Shown: positions 1-12,315, counted from the stretch's first letter. The stretch is DNA of 64,000 nt from Sinohyriopsis cumingii (GCA_028554795.2 CM068830.1:109195214-109259213), one strand, 5' to 3'. The notes: generated by a model not told the origin, from the letters alone. A program made the numbers and translations.

Positions 1-1700
1 TGTTGTTAATTATTCGAAGGAATTCTGGACAACGTCATTTTGACGAAGTCACGGTTCTTAGAGGACCAGTACATTTCTGGTATTGAAATTTATAAGGAAC
101 ATTTCTTTGATTTAGGACTTTCATAGACCATTATATGGACTAACATGGATTCACTTCAAAATACCTTACTACATTCCTCTAGTATTTTTTATTTATAACT
201 TTGATAATTAAACTATATGTTAAGCTTGATAATGCTTGTTGGTTTTGCTTCTCACATTACCAAGAGAGAAATCGAAAATACCAATTCATTTAGTTAGAAG
301 TAGTTTACCTTCAGGAAACATGAGTATTCCTTCCATTCAATGTAACTCTGGTTTATTCTCCATCAAAATTCCTTCATATACCTGATATGACAATACTAGC
401 TGCATCTCTACGACAAAGATTTGCACATGTACTGATAACTTAACAGCAGAATCTGTGCACTTTAGGCTTCCACTACGTATCTCTATCTCCTTCTGGTTTA
501 TGTTACCTGAGCTGTTCAGTTATATTTGTGTTTTGAACGGAACTCTCATTCGTCTCAGACTAGTGTGTTATAGCTTTTGACAAGTATACCATTATTTTGT
601 TAGATTTTCCTTGTTTTGCAGGCTTTCAATCTTCTTTATACTCTGCCAGAATTCATGAATGAGTTCTGTTATATCATCAATATGTACATTCTGAAATCAG
701 TAAAGGCCTCGAGAAAACATTCTTTAGAATGGGCATCTAACACTTCGTATTTCCAGCTGATGGATACGCCTAAGATAACAAATAGCATTATCAACTGTCC
801 AAGACTGCATCGATACTCCTAATATTGTTTGGCGTCCATGAAATTCAGATTCATGTAATCCTTCGATAATTGACTGCTCGAATTGTTTGCCAAGTGTGTC
901 AAATAAGTAATGGTATTTTGCGTCATGCCACCATGCATAAAATCTATCATTTGCTGTGCCATTCTTCTCAGCCTCACAGCAAGGAAAGATCCTTCTATCG
1001 TATCCTTTAGTTCGATACAGTAATAATAATGATTTGGGAAGTCAATCAACGATATTGCTTTATCATACATAGACGGGAGTTACCCTTTATAGTTTATTTG
1101 GATGAGTCCGTTTCTTTCTGCTTGTCATTATACGTTAATACTTTTGCCTTTGCATATCGGGACTAGGACTTTCCCGCGGTGTAATGGTATTCTAATTGTC
1201 TTCTGACGGATGCGAGACATTAGGTAGTTACTTTGGTGTCGCACACGTCTAACAGTTTTCTCCTCCAGTACAGAGAGTGGAGAAACGTGTGGACATCTAT
1301 CGCATGACTTCTTCAAAGAGAGATAATGCTTTCGTTGTGGTTTATTTTTAAAAAGAATCTAACTCATATGTCTCATCCTTTTTCCTTCGAGAAGAAAGAG
1401 TTTTGAACATATGTCTCCTTCCAAAAGAAGGCCTGCAGCTTGTGACATTTGGGGTTTCATCAAACTATCTGCTATCTGCTAAGTGCTACCTTAACTTACG
1501 GTGTCATCTGAATCTGGGTTAGTGCATGATGCGTACTCATTTCAGAGATGACATGTAGTCCTTCGCAATCTCAGCTGTAATAAAGACGTTAATGACTCTC
1601 AACCATCGTCCATGCTGGAATCAAAATGCTTCATCTGCTTGTATCTGGACATGGAATACACATATTTATGGATAGTGTGTGCCATTTATACACAGTGTGA
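1..1700. other. AT-rich non-coding DNA, probably intron or upstream of the receptor gene
   Basis: Only short open frames with no recognisable domain are present. A possible splice acceptor at about 621 precedes a frame open to 822, but its translation shows no domain I know. I see no RNA gene or transposon ends here. Confidence 0.4.
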
Positions 1701-1704
1701 AATA

Positions 1705-2140
1705 CTTCATTTATGCTGGGATCATGCTAGTACTATTCCACTAATCTGGGATCAACCCAAAATACACTATGATGCGAGGATCTGCCCTGCATAGAACTAG
1801 TTGAGATGGGATCAGCCAAGAATACATTAGCATGTTGGGATCAGCCTAGCACATAGTCTACTTAAGGTGGGATCAGCGCAGAATAAATTGTAATGCTGGA
1901 ATCAGCCTACCACATAGTCTACTTCAGCTGGGATCAGCCTAACACCAATTATATTTGAGTTGGGATCCGCCCAGAATATACTATAATGCTGGGATCACCC
2001 TAGCATAGATTTACTCGAAGATGGAATCACCTCACCAGAATACACTATTATGCTGAGATCAGCTTAGTGCACCGCATACTTTAAGCTGGCATCAGCAAAT
2101 AATACACTCAAATGCTGGGATCAACATAGCACCTATTGGG
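1705..2140. repeat. Degenerate minisatellite with a 'GCTGGGATCAGCCTA' core
   Basis: The core GCTGGGATCAGCCTA recurs about every 40-65 bases, with spacers containing AGAATACACTA or CACATAGTCTACTT. Copies are diverged, so the array is old. It is followed at about 2,190 by a short GA-rich stretch. No coding potential is conserved across units. Confidence 0.7.
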
Positions 2141-2432
2141 AATCAGTATTGTACATTCAAATTCTAGCCCATGGCTAGCCATCAGAGAGAAAGAGAGATA
2201 GAGAGGGAGAGAGACAAACATTTTAATTAAGTATTTTTGTAATTTTAGTTATTATGCCGATGTTGTTGAATATTTGGACGTTGCTCATGTCAAAGTATGC
2301 TCTCTGTGTTATGTTCTACAGTTTCTGACACATCTATTAATTAAATGCGCTAACAAAATAATTTAAACTTGTTATGCTTCCCATAAACAGGTGATATTAT
2401 CTTTTAACAGGCCCTCCCCTTCCTCTTCTTAG

Positions 2433-2733
2433 ATTTTACTTCAACAGATTTATGGAGGACCAAATTGTGTTAAACTTTGATCCCGGTTTCAACGGAGGTC
2501 ATGACCAGACATTTCAAATTGAGTACAAAGCTGCGGTCGGTCCTAATAGTATCTGGCAAAGTACTGCTATAAAAGACTTTCAAGAGAGAGAACATCAGTA
2601 CAGGCTTCCTAATGGTACCTTTTCTGTAAACGTTCGCCAACCTCCGCCTGGGTTCTACCTTTATAGAATGTATTCATGGAACGTCAAGGGCAAAAGTGCT
2701 TTCTCAGACTGCATTCCGATCATAATAAATAGT
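2433..2733 (+). CDS. Host receptor exon: fibronectin type III domain
   Basis: This looks like one coding exon of a cell-surface receptor. The acceptor is a pyrimidine-rich tract ending CTTCTTAG at 2,432 and the donor is GTAAGA after 2,733. The frame contains a typical FN3 strand pair: an aromatic/aliphatic strand followed by PGFNGG and QTFQIEY, then W, and near the end YSWNVKGKSAFS, the usual final FN3 strand. The PGFNGG loop resembles FN3 domains of nephrin-like and related Ig-superfamily adhesion receptors. The exon leaves one base over (phase 1), which matches the transmembrane exon at 7,607. Upstream extracellular exons are not visible here. FN3 assignment is solid; the family is inference. 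Confidence 0.75.
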
Positions 2734-3228
2734 GGTAAGATTGCAATTTGTGTGTTGGTTATTGTTGTGTTATACTCTGCACGTAACTGTATGCAAAAGG
2801 TGTTAATACGTATATGCCTGGATGAAGACCTATTAAACTATTACTAATCGTTTTGATGTATGCTGGATGTGGTATAATCTATGATAATTCAAATTGTGCA
2901 CTATATATATGTATAGTTCAATTAATTTTATATCGAAATATTGATGATTGCTTGCAAAAGATTTACATTTTAAGAAGAAAATAGCGAATTTCAGCACGAT
3001 ATTCCATGTCCAATTTCTACACAACCAAACATACTTGGTGTCTCAAAGACGGTATCAGATAATTTCAAATAATTAAAACATGAAGAAATTATCTAGTTTT
3101 ATGGGCATCTGGTGGTATATAATTTATATAATACCTGGTGGATATTCCTTAAAAGTATATCATGTCATCCCTTTTCCACTAATGCAAACAATACTGATGC
3201 AGGTAACTTGCACTTGCTTTTCACCATT

Positions 3229-3281
3229 GTATGTATGTATGTATGTATGTATGTATGTATGTATGTATGTATGTATGTATG
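3229..3281. repeat. (TATG)n microsatellite
   Basis: About 13 perfect copies of TATG directly abut the 5' end of the LINE sequence. A related TATATGTATGTACG tract lies at the LINE 3' end, so the two may reflect microsatellite-targeted insertion or slippage at the ends. Confidence 0.9.
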
Positions 3282-4139
3282 TGAGGTGTTCGGGGTGACC
3301 TGGGAGGGGTAGTACCTCTAGTGGATGGGCACGTCGTGCTCCTTGAGGAGTAGCTTGTCCGTCTTTGGTCCTCACCAGGCACTCAGCCCTCACCTGTGGC
3401 TCCAAGTAGCTGTAGCATGCGCAGCGGCCACACCGCGGACAACGGCTTCGACTGGCCGGCTAAACCAGGTAGAGGGTAGCCGACGGGCCTAAAAAAAACT
3501 CGGTGACTTAGGAGCTTGCCTATCCTTGCATGCAAAGCCAGTTTCGGCAGACTGGGTGGAAGTGATACAACGGCCACGAAGGCGAATCTGAAACGTTTTG
3601 TGGAGAGCGCAAGGTATGACAAGGCACGGAAGACGTCATAGCCATCCAATGCTGCCGAAGTAGTCCCCAGCCGTGACGAATCTTCGTACCACTGAGTTCT
3701 AACTACCAAGGCCTAGAGAGTGAGACTGTCTCTGTGCAAAGGCTGTTTCACTTTAATCTCCTTCACGCACAGGTTATGTTGTGCACCTATCATTCATCCT
3801 CATCATCACACTCATTGTTTCCTTACCTGCACCTACCAAAGTCCTACGGCGATGGGCGACTGGCGACGCAACATGTGGAGATGACCACTGAGAGTTGTTG
3901 TCAGAGACCTGCACGTAGGCGGCCCTTGGACAAGTGGTCGGTTTGCTCTGCACCAAGGGCAGCAGCACAGTTCGGCAGCATCCAGGGGCGACTGACCAGA
4001 CCTTTTCAGGACGGCGCTGCTCACCCTGAATAGGGAGAGGCCTAGAAAAGGTGGCCTAATAAAGCTTGCCCTAAAGTATCTGGCCAGCATGCCGCTGCTG
4101 GGATCTTCATCCATATCCGCAGTCGAAATAATCAAAGAA

Positions 4140-4912
4140 AAAACTTATTATTGGAGCATGGAACATCCGTACTCTCATGGACAAAGAGAACATAGCAAGA
4201 CCACACATCAGAACAGCTCTAGCTGCTAAGGAGCTTTCACGCTACAATATTGGCATTGCAGCCTTGAGTGAAACCAGGTTCGCAGATGAGGGTTTTCTTA
4301 CTGATCTAGCAAGCGGCTACACATTCTTCTGGAAAGGAAAAGACCAAAATGAGGACAGAATCCATGGAGTCGGCCTGGCTATTAAATCATGTCTTCTGAA
4401 GCAGCTTCCGGAAATGCATGTTGGTATCAATGAGAGGCTAATGAAATTGCGAATACCTATCAGCCACAAACGGCATGCAACAATCATCAGTGCCTAAGCC
4501 CCAACCCTATCGAGTCCAGCAAAAGCCATCGAGCAGTTATATACCGAACTCAGCTCTGTACTTAGCTCAGTTCCAGCTGACGACAAGATCATACTACTGG
4601 GAGACTTCAACGCCCGTGTTGGCTGTGATTATGGTCGATGGAAAGGTGTGCTTGGCAAACACGGTGTCGGCAGAATGATCAACAACGGCCTGCTCCTACT
4701 CAGCAAACCTCCTAATCACAAACTCAATGTTCAGAATGGCGAACAAACACAAGAACACCTGGATGCACCCCAGATCTTGCCAATGGCACTTAATCGACTA
4801 CGTCAGCGTGATGCCAAGGATGTCCTCATCACCAAGGCGCAGAATGCTGGACAGACCACAGACTTGTCCGAACTACCCTACAGCTGTACATTGCCCCTCG
4901 TCACCTAAGACG
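4140..4912 (+). pseudogene. LINE AP-endonuclease domain, broken
   Basis: Endonuclease motifs are visible in order: WNIRTL near the start, SETRFAD at about 4,270, and LLGDFNARVG at about 4,600. This nuclease nicks target DNA to prime reverse transcription. An in-frame TAA at 4,495-4,497 interrupts it, and from about 4,720 the homologous signal (WMHPRS, HLIDYV) moves between two frames, so there are at least two small indels. Nothing suggests it is expressed. Confidence 0.8.
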
Positions 4913-5026
4913 TCCTAAACTTGTGCGCACAGCTTCTACATTGTCAAACTTCAGCAGTCTTCCAACAAGCTCAATTTCCAGAACAGACTAGATGACAAGC
5001 TGTCAACAAACGGACCGATCTGTGGA

Positions 5027-6994
5027 AATGCCTCCGAAAAATGGAACAAGCTCAGGGATACAGTAAGAGAAACAGCTATGGCGACCCTGGGCCCAAAGAA
5101 GCGAATCCATCAAGAGTGGTTCGATGAGAACAACGATGTCATTGAAGATCTGCTTGCCAGAAAGAACAAAGAATTCATGGAGTGGCAGAATGACACAAAC
5201 TCCATCAACAAAAATGACCGCTTCAAATTCTATCAAGCGGAGGCTCAGAGGGAAATCCGCAAGATGCACGACCATTGGTGGGATAAGAAAGCTGATGAAG
5301 TGCAAAGCTATGCTGACACTAACAACTCCAAAGAGTTCTATAACGCCATCAGGTCAATCTTCAGCCACGCACAGTCCAGCACTGCGCCCTTGCTCGCTGC
5401 AGATGGCATTACACTAATAAAGGACAAAAATGGCATTAAGGAAAGATGGAAAGAACACTTTAGTCAGCTGCTAAACATGCCCTCATCGGTCAGCCAATCT
5501 GTTCTTGACCACATATCCCAGCAGCCAACGCACAACCAACTGGATATTCCACCAACGATGGAGGAGTTGAGGAGGGCCATTAAACAAGTTAGCTGTGGCA
5601 GGGCACCTGGAAAGGATGGTATCCCAGCGGAGGTGTACAAGGCTCTCAGTGAACAGACTCTGGAGGCATTCCACGATGTGCTAATCAGCATCTGGACGGA
5701 AGAAGAGATGCCAAACGATCTCAGGGACGCATCAATAACGACCGTTTATAACAATAAAGGCACACGTGTGGACTTCAGTAACTACAGAGGCATCTCCCTG
5801 CTGTCCATAGCTGGCAAAATACTTGTTCGCAACATCCTCAACAGGCTTATTGCTTCAGTGTCAGAAGATAACCTCCCCGAGTCTCAGTGTGGTTTTCGCC
5901 CAGACCGCAGCACCGCTGACATGATCTTCGCAGTGAGACAAGTCCAAGAAAAGTGCCTTGAGCAGAACATGAATCTGTATGCTGTCTTCGTGGACCTGAC
6001 AAAGGCTTTTGATAGTCAACAGAGACGAACTATGGGTAATACTCAAGAAACGTGGTTGTCCTCAGAAGTTTACCAACCTCATTCGGCTCCTCCAAGTTGA
6101 CATGACTGGAGAGATTCTCTCAGACGGAAACCCTCTGAGAAATTCCCAATATCTAATGGTGTCAAACAGGGCTGTGTACTTGCTCCGATACTCTTCAACC
6201 TCTTCTTCGCAGAGGTACTGTTCCATGCCATCCGTGACCTTGACATTGGCATCTACATTAGGTATCGCCTGGATGGATCAGTGTTTGATATCCGTCGCCT
6301 AGGTGCAAAAACAAAGGCGCTAGAAAGACTCATCATTGAAGCACTCTTTGCAGATGACTGTGCCCTCATGGCCCATGAAGAGACTCACCTACAGGCAATA
6401 ATGGACAGATTCTCTGAAGCATCCAACTTATTTGGACTCACAATCAGCCTAGGAAAGACAGAAGTCCTCTTCCAGCCCTCCCCAACCACTGTTCCCTCAC
6501 AACCCTGTATCACCATTGGCGACACGCAGCTGAAGAATGTGGACAGTTTCAAATACCTTGGTAGCACAATATCTTGTGACGGCTCCCCGGGCAAAGAAAT
6601 CACTGCGAGGATCCAAAAAGCCAGTCAAGCACTCGGACGACTTCGATCCAAGGTTTTGCAGCACAAGGACATACGCCTGTCAACAAAGATGAAAGTGTAC
6701 AATGCAGTTGTCCTCACGTCTCTCTTGTATGGCTGTGAAACGTGGACACTCTACCGAAGACATATCAGTCAGTTGGAACAATTCCACCAGCGCTCCCTGA
6801 GATCCATTATGCGGATCAATTGGCAGGACCGAATCACCAACCAAGAAGTCCTTGACAGAGCCAACACAACAAGCATCGAAGCCAAACTAATCCAGGCCCA
6901 GCTTCGTTCGACTGGTCATGCCATCCGCATGGATCAAAGCAGAATCTCAAAGCAGTTGTTCTATGGCGAGCTAGCCCAGGGAAACCGAAACTAA
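5027..6994 (+). pseudogene. LINE reverse transcriptase, broken
   Basis: A 340-residue open segment from 5,078 holds the RT fingers: GRAPGKDGIPAEVY, NYRGISLLS, CGFRPDRST and VDLTKAFD. The signal then changes frame at about 6,015 (DELWVILKKRGCP) and again near 6,150-6,280 (KQGCVLAP is in a third frame). The last segment, 6,281-6,994, has the catalytic FADDCALMAH motif, then FKYLGSTIS and LLYGCETW. Family proteins of this kind are a single long frame, so there are at least three indels and a stop at 6,992. Confidence 0.85.
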
Positions 6995-7606
6995 GGCCAC
7001 CGTCATAAGAGGTACAAAGACAAACTCAAGATGAACATCAAATGGACAGACCTCCAACCCCGCCAGGTCGAGCTCTCTGCCTTAGACAGAAGCCATTAGC
7101 GAGCGCTGACCAGAAAAGCCTGTTCCACCTTTGAGGATGACCGCCGCCAGCGTCTTGCTGCAACTCGGGAGAGACGTCACACAACTGTATCACAAACACC
7201 ACCAACCACCGGTTCCCATGCCCCACCTGCAACCGCTTGTGTGCATCGGAATTTGGATTCAGGAGCCAAATGCCTGTCCACCTTTGAATGAGATCGCACA
7301 ACTTGTCTTCCTCGACTCGAGATACTACCATTATTATATATGTATGTACGTATATCGTTATGGCATTATGTGGATCATGAATGTTTGTAAAGGCGATTTA
7401 GAAGCAAATGATAATTTACCATTTCAGTTTTTTTAAACGAATTTGTCCGCACTTTTTTAAAATGTGTGTACGAAACGATATATGCCAGTATTTACAAATA
7501 TAATCTTTTTGCTGTTTGTTGCAAGATTCAAGCTTTTGTACGTTGTTTGTTTCACGGTCTGATGTATGCTCTATTTAAGCCATAACGATTTGTTTAAAAA
7601 TCTTAG

Positions 7607-7753
7607 GAACTGGAGAAGGCAAGAATAATGCGGGTTATCAGCTTGAAGTGATTGTTGGAAATGGCATTGTAACAAGTGTTTTAGTTGTCACTATTATCGC
7701 TCTGGTGATCTTCATCCTGAAGAATAGATCAAAACAAAAGAAATTACAACTGG
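7607..7753 (+). CDS. Host receptor exon: transmembrane segment
   Basis: The acceptor is AAAAATCTTAG at 7,606 and the donor GTACGT follows 7,753. Joined in phase 1 to the FN3 exon, the frame encodes a short linker with GTGEGKNNAGY, then about 22 hydrophobic residues (IVTSVLVVTIIALVIFIL) and a basic stop-transfer stretch, KNRSKQKK. It is therefore a type I single-pass membrane receptor with its C-terminus in the cytoplasm. The exon is 147 nt and ends in phase 1, which fits the next microexon. The phase match over a 4.9-kb intron containing the LINE supports it as real. Confidence 0.8.
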
Positions 7754-8230
7754 GTACGTTGTATTAAATTTAATAACGTATGCACTTTTTAAATATTCAA
7801 TAGCAATATATACCAGATTATTTAGTGTCTTGAAGGCTTCGAAAGAAGTTTCAAAATTAATTTTGTTCTACTCTGCCTCACCATGTTGACTCCTTGTTCT
7901 TCTTCCTCCAATTTATCGCATCCTAATTATACACAGTAGTTATATAATATTAGACAAGATTACTGTGCAGCAAGAGCAGTAAATGATATTAAATTAAATA
8001 ATGCGAAAACTAGTATCCATGGAATGGTTACCACGTAAATCGAATCTTCGGGATCTTCATTTACATTAGAATGCACTAGTTTAGGTGTACAAATAATATA
8101 TCGTTCGTCTTGGATCAATACGGATAATTTTGTAACATGCCTTATGTAAATTAATTTTCTTCGCACAACGATGCAGTATGAAATATATTTTTTATGTGTA
8201 TTCACAAGAGCTTTTCTATTTAATTCACAG

Positions 8231-8261
8231 ACAAGCCGTCTGACGAAAACGACGTTCACAG
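8231..8261 (+). CDS. Receptor microexon 1 (31 nt, phase 1 to 2)
   Basis: TTTCTATTTAATTCACAG precedes 8,231 and GTAACA follows 8,261. Entered in phase 1 it encodes about ten residues (KPSDENDVH) and leaves phase 2, exactly what the 113-nt exon at 9,172 needs. Splice prediction by eye only; the phase agreement on both sides is the main support. Confidence 0.6.
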
Positions 8262-9171
8262 GTAACACGAATTTCGTATTTGTAAAAACACACACATTTC
8301 AAGCCACTCCTACACCTAGAGTTAGGTAGAAGGATACCGGGATATTTACATATGGTGTAGACCCGAATAAGACAATGAATAGACATTGAGAAGAATATCA
8401 CAATTAGTGGATACAGCGAATCCAAAATATATGTTGCTTTCGCATTTAGTCATTTCTTTTGTTTAATATAATAATTTGTGTTCGTATAATACAATGACTT
8501 AATTACATCATTTATAAAACCTGTTCTTCAGAACATTCTTTGACGTAATTTTCTATTCAACCATTGGCACCGTTGGAGATATGAAATATAATTTATTTTT
8601 AATAAAGGTTCTACTCAATACCTGATGTGACAGTTTATCCTCGTACATGGGTACACTTTAAAAAAAAAAAAAAATTTAGTCATACACTGGTAAAAGACAA
8701 GTCTCATTTTGATGTAATTCTTACAGTTTGATGATGGCGTCTGTATGAGAATGTACCACTGATTTGATATACAAATAGACAACATAACAAAATGATACTG
8801 ACAATGACAAAAGTACAGCTAATATGTATGTACAGTTGGTTAGTGAGAGAGAATGAGAAAATCTACTAATCCCCTTATAGACATTTAAAACAAATGTTTC
8901 TGAAATTCCATCGTTTATAAGGGTTTCTATAAACATTATATCGGACATGTATGTCCACATAAGTTATGATGAATATAACTTTCTTTGACATATTTACCGC
9001 AGGGCTCATGTATTAAAGCATTATGTACATAGAAATGGCACAGTATATCTTCTATCTTATACGTCAGGAGCAAATAATGGACGCATTTCCTTCTTGAAAG
9101 CAATAGCTATGGGCTCTTGTGCCAAATTTGTTTTTGAGAATATGTATTATTTTCCTTTTTTTACATTTTAG

Positions 9172-9284
9172 ACATGAAGTAGGAACAGGCCTGATTCCAA
9201 CAGGAGCGAATACCGACATTTCTAATGTGTATGAGAGACTACATAATGAAGGGCAGGTTGATAATCCCTATCTAGAAATACAAA
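9172..9284 (+). CDS. Receptor cytoplasmic exon A, copy 1 (113 nt, tyrosine motifs)
   Basis: The acceptor is TTTACATTTTAG and the donor GTACGT. Entered in phase 2 it encodes 37 residues including DISNVYERL and, nine residues later, DNPYLEIQ. The paired Yxx(L/I) motifs look like docking sites for SH2-domain proteins; the spacing (nine residues) is just outside the classic ITAM range of six to eight. A near-identical copy lies at 10,569 inside a tandem duplication. The function as a signalling tail is inference from motif type and from its position after the membrane segment. Confidence 0.75.
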
Positions 9285-9720
9285 GTACGTCATTCTTCCA
9301 CTGAGGATCGGTATTTTGTATAAAATCTTTTCATTTAGATTTATTCACAAGTAAAATACAATGTGTTCGAAATACTGTAATGCTGTATTGCTTGTGTTAA
9401 TAACAAAATCGATTCAACAAGAAGAAGCAGGGCACTAACCGTACAATCCTCCATTCTAGCAAATGTATTCTCTTCATTAACACATTATCCTTAAGGAGTA
9501 AAATCTCTAAAGGAAAACAGATTATCGGTTTAAATGAATGTAGTCTTACTTTTTTGCTTTACGTAAATCCTGATAGCAATTTGTTTTTAAAAACTCTAGC
9601 TTGACATACGGGCACGATATAAATCCATCAATAAATGTACTCTAGTTTGCACCGAAAAAAATAATATATATAAAGAAGGTAAATTATATAATTCATCGCT
9701 GTATATTAAACTCTTTCCAG

Positions 9721-9754
9721 GAATTTCTGCGGCAACGAGGGAAAGTGGTTCAAG
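9721..9754 (+). CDS. Receptor microexon B, copy 1 (34 nt)
   Basis: CTCTTTCCAG precedes it and GTGAGA follows. It encodes ISAATRESGS in phase 1 and exits in phase 2, linking exon A copy 1 to exon A copy 2. A paralogous microexon lies at 11,138. Confidence 0.65.
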
Positions 9755-10568
9755 GTGAGATGATTTGATACAAAAGTTGATTAAACGAATTTTAACAGGA
9801 AAACGAAAAAGATTTAAATCAGAGAGAGAGAGACAGACAGAGAGACAGAGAATCAAAGGTATATGTTGCTTTCGCATTTAGTCATTTATTTTGTTTAATT
9901 TGATACTTTTGTTCGTATAATACAATGAAAACGTGTTCTTCCGACCTTTCTAGGACGTAATGTTCTATTCAACCATTGGCACCGTTGGAGATACGAAGCA
10001 TAATTTGTTTTTGATAAAGGGTATACTCAATACCTGATGTGACAGTTTATCCTCGTACATGGGTACGCTTAAGAAAAACTTTCTAGTCATACACTGGTGA
10101 AAGACATGTCACATTTTCTTGTAATTCTAACAATTAGATGATGGCGTCTGTATACCACTGTACCACTGATTTGAAATACAAATACACATCAGAACAAAAT
10201 GATACTGACAATGACAAAAGTATAGCTAATATGTATGTACAGTTGAGTAGTGAGAGAATGAAAAAATCTAGCAAAAAGGTTTATCTACATTTAACACAAA
10301 TGTTTCTGAAATTCCATAATTCCTAAGGGTTTCTAAAAACGTTATCTCGGACATGTATGTCCACATACATTTTAATGACTATAACTTTGACATATTTACC
10401 GTAGTGCTCATGTACATAGGCATTATGTACAATGAATTTGCACAGTATAGCTTATATCTGATACGTCAGGAGCAAATAATGGACGCATTTATTTTTGAAA
10501 GTAATAGCTATGGAATTATGTACCGAAATGTTTGAGCATATGTAGTATTTTCCTTTTTTACATTTTAG

Positions 10569-10681
10569 ACATGAAGTAGGAACAGGTCTGATTCCAACAG
10601 GAGCGAATACCGACATTTCTAATGTGTATGAGAGACTACAAAATGAAGGGCAGGTCGATAATCTCTATCTAGAATTACAAA
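10569..10681 (+). CDS. Receptor cytoplasmic exon A, copy 2 (113 nt)
   Basis: Same length, phases and splice sites as the exon at 9,172. The coding differences are few: VYERLQNEGQ and DNLYLELQ replace VYERLHNEGQ and DNPYLEIQ. Both tyrosines and the +3 hydrophobic residues are kept, while flanking intron DNA has diverged by many substitutions and microsatellite changes. That pattern suggests selection on the exon since duplication. Confidence 0.75.
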
Positions 10682-11042
10682 GTACGTCATTCTTCCACCG
10701 AGGATCAGTATTTTGTATAAAATCTTTTTTTTTTTCATTTAGATTTATTCGCAAGTAGAAAAACAATGTGTCGAAATACTGTATTATATGTACTGTTAGT
10801 GTTAATAACAAAATCGGTTCAACAACAAGAAGCAGCACATTTACCGTACAATCCTCATTTCTTACACATTTATTCTCTTCACTTACAGATTATCCTTAAG
10901 GAGTAATATCTCTAAAGGAAAACAGATTATTGGTTGAAATGAATTTAGACTTAAATTTTACTTTACGTAAATCCTGATATCAAGTTGTTTATATAGAATG
11001 GGACGATACAAATCTATCAATTAACGTACTCTCGTTTGGACC

Positions 11043-11045
<3 letters not shown>

Positions 11046-11088
<43 letters not shown>
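11046..11088. repeat. (TA)n microsatellite
   Basis: Uninterrupted TA dinucleotides, absent from the paralogous position of the other duplication unit, so it expanded after the duplication. Confidence 0.95.
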
Positions 11089-11092
<4 letters not shown>

Positions 11093-11137
11093 CGTAAATT
11101 ATATATAATTCAACAGTGCATATTAACCTCTTTCCAG

Positions 11138-11171
11138 GGATTTCTGCAGCAACGACGGAAATGGATTCAAG
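11138..11171 (+). CDS. Receptor microexon B, copy 2 (34 nt)
   Basis: CCTCTTTCCAG precedes and GTGAGA follows. It encodes ISAATTEMDS with the same phases (1 to 2) as copy 1 at 9,721, and connects exon A copy 2 to the exon at 11,897. Confidence 0.65.
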
Positions 11172-11231
11172 GTGAGATGCTTTTATATAATGGTTGATTA
11201 AACAAATTGTAACTGGAAAAAGAAAAAGATT

Positions 11232-11237
<6 letters not shown>

Positions 11238-11278
<41 letters not shown>
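11238..11278. repeat. (GA)n microsatellite
   Basis: Perfect GA run at the end of duplication unit 2; unit 1 has only a short GA/CA mixture at the same place. Confidence 0.95.
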
Positions 11279-11280
<2 letters not shown>

Positions 11281-11896
11281 CGATATTATTATGAATATCG
11301 CCATATTGTACTAGTGTACAATATTTTCAATATATGTACGCCAGAAGTTGATTTTGATCAATATTTGAATTAAGGACTAAGGGACTTCAAGGACGGATAA
11401 ATCAGTTAGTTTCTGGTGGGATGTGAGCGTGCAGACCCCCCCCCCCCCCACAACTTAAATCATTACCCCTACTAGTATTTCAAAAAAGGTTGATTTTTTT
11501 TATTTGATTGACATTATAGTTTTGAACAAAGTCAAATTGAAATTAGGAGGCATATGAAAGGAACTTTAACTATGCATTTGCAGCTTTATCAATCTTTATT
11601 CCTAAACTATTCATAATATTTATTTTTTAATTTTCTTTTGGTTCGTTAATTTGACAACATGGGATTAAAGAGGGTAAATTTTGTCTTTATTACGACAATT
11701 TTAAATATGTTGGGTGTAACTCATATATAAATTTACTAACGTCACAGTTTGTAAGAAAAAATAATCGGGCTTTTAGATGTAATTAGCAATGGTATTAAGA
11801 CAATTAAAATGAATCAAGACAGGAATTCGTATTTAAACAGACATGATTTCACTCTGTTTTCATGAAGAACACTTTTGTGGTGTACTTAAATTATAG

Positions 11897-12009
11897 GATT
11901 GAAGTTGAAAGATTTAGTCTTCATACTTCTAAGACCAGTTCCACTTCTAATGAGCAGGAAAGTCCAACAAGTAGCAAGTCTGAGGTTCATTCCTACTTAG
12001 AAGTTGCAG
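11897..12009 (+). CDS. Receptor cytoplasmic exon C, diverged third copy of the 113-nt exon
   Basis: It is exactly 113 nt, enters in phase 2 and leaves in phase 1, like exon A. It encodes a Ser/Thr-rich segment (TSSTSNEQESPTSSKSE) ending SYLEVA, which keeps only the second tyrosine motif. The length and phases identify it as an older cassette member although the sequence has drifted. The donor GTGCGT is acceptable. A (TA)n tract starts 30 bases downstream. Confidence 0.65.
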
Positions 12010-12036
12010 GTGCGTCCAATCTGCCTCCTCTCCACC

Positions 12037-12041
<5 letters not shown>

Positions 12042-12099
<58 letters not shown>
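12042..12099. repeat. (TA)n microsatellite
   Basis: Perfect TA run just after exon C. Open frames crossing it translate only as Ile-Tyr repeats and are not genes. Confidence 0.95.
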
Positions 12100-12100
<1 letters not shown>

Positions 12101-12238
12101 TGGAGATGAAAGAAATTATTTTTCAACTTGATCTTAATAAATTGATACCTACACTTGATACATTTGATATATTTCTTGTGTGCACCGAAATATATTTTAC
12201 CCATTTTGGTTATACGCTTGCTTTATAATTCTCGACAG

Positions 12239-12315
12239 GAACATGTTTAAAAAGCATAAGTGATGCCAATGACAAAATCAATAGTCTCCCGAAAGCAATC
12301 AGTTTTATTCCATAG
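12239..12315 (+). CDS. Possible alternative terminal exon of the receptor
   Basis: An acceptor-like TTCTCGACAG at 12,238 opens, in phase 1, a frame of 25 codons (KSISDANDKINSLP) ending in TAG at 12,313-12,315. It would give a shorter tail than splicing to 12,547. The polypyrimidine tract is weak, so this is a low-confidence alternative. Confidence 0.3.

Larger units (their letters stand above)
3282..7350 (+). mobile_element. Decayed non-LTR retrotransposon (LINE) with AP-endonuclease and reverse transcriptase
   Basis: A GC-richer block within AT-rich intron DNA contains, in order, a ~0.85 kb 5' leader (3,282-4,140), AP-type endonuclease remains, reverse transcriptase remains, a C-terminal C2H2-type finger (7,213-7,287, one of its usual His positions is Gln) and a short TATATGTATG tail at about 7,335. 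Both open reading frames have stops and frameshifts, so the copy is inactive. It sits in the intron between the receptor's FN3 and transmembrane exons in the same orientation as the gene. I cannot fix the clade; the YLGSTIS and YGCETW motifs after the RT are common in mollusc and fish LINEs. Confidence 0.85.
8427..11281. repeat. Tandem duplication of ~1.4 kb carrying the exon A + microexon B pair
   Basis: Unit 1 (about 8,427-9,856) and unit 2 (about 9,857-11,281) start with the same TATATGTTGCTTTCGCATTT block and share blocks such as CAACCATTGGCACCGTTGGA and GTGACAGTTTATCCTCGTAC. Both end in a GA-rich tract after microexon B. The intron parts have many differences and unit 2 has gained a (TA)n tract at 11,046. 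Confidence 0.9.

Noticed and set aside
3734-4135. Open frames on both strands in the LINE leader
   Set aside because: They overlap each other, have no domain, and lie in the region expected to be the LINE 5' leader.
9172-9284. A classical ITAM in the receptor tail
   Set aside because: The two Yxx(L/I) motifs are nine residues apart, beyond the six to eight of ITAMs; I describe them only as tyrosine docking motifs.
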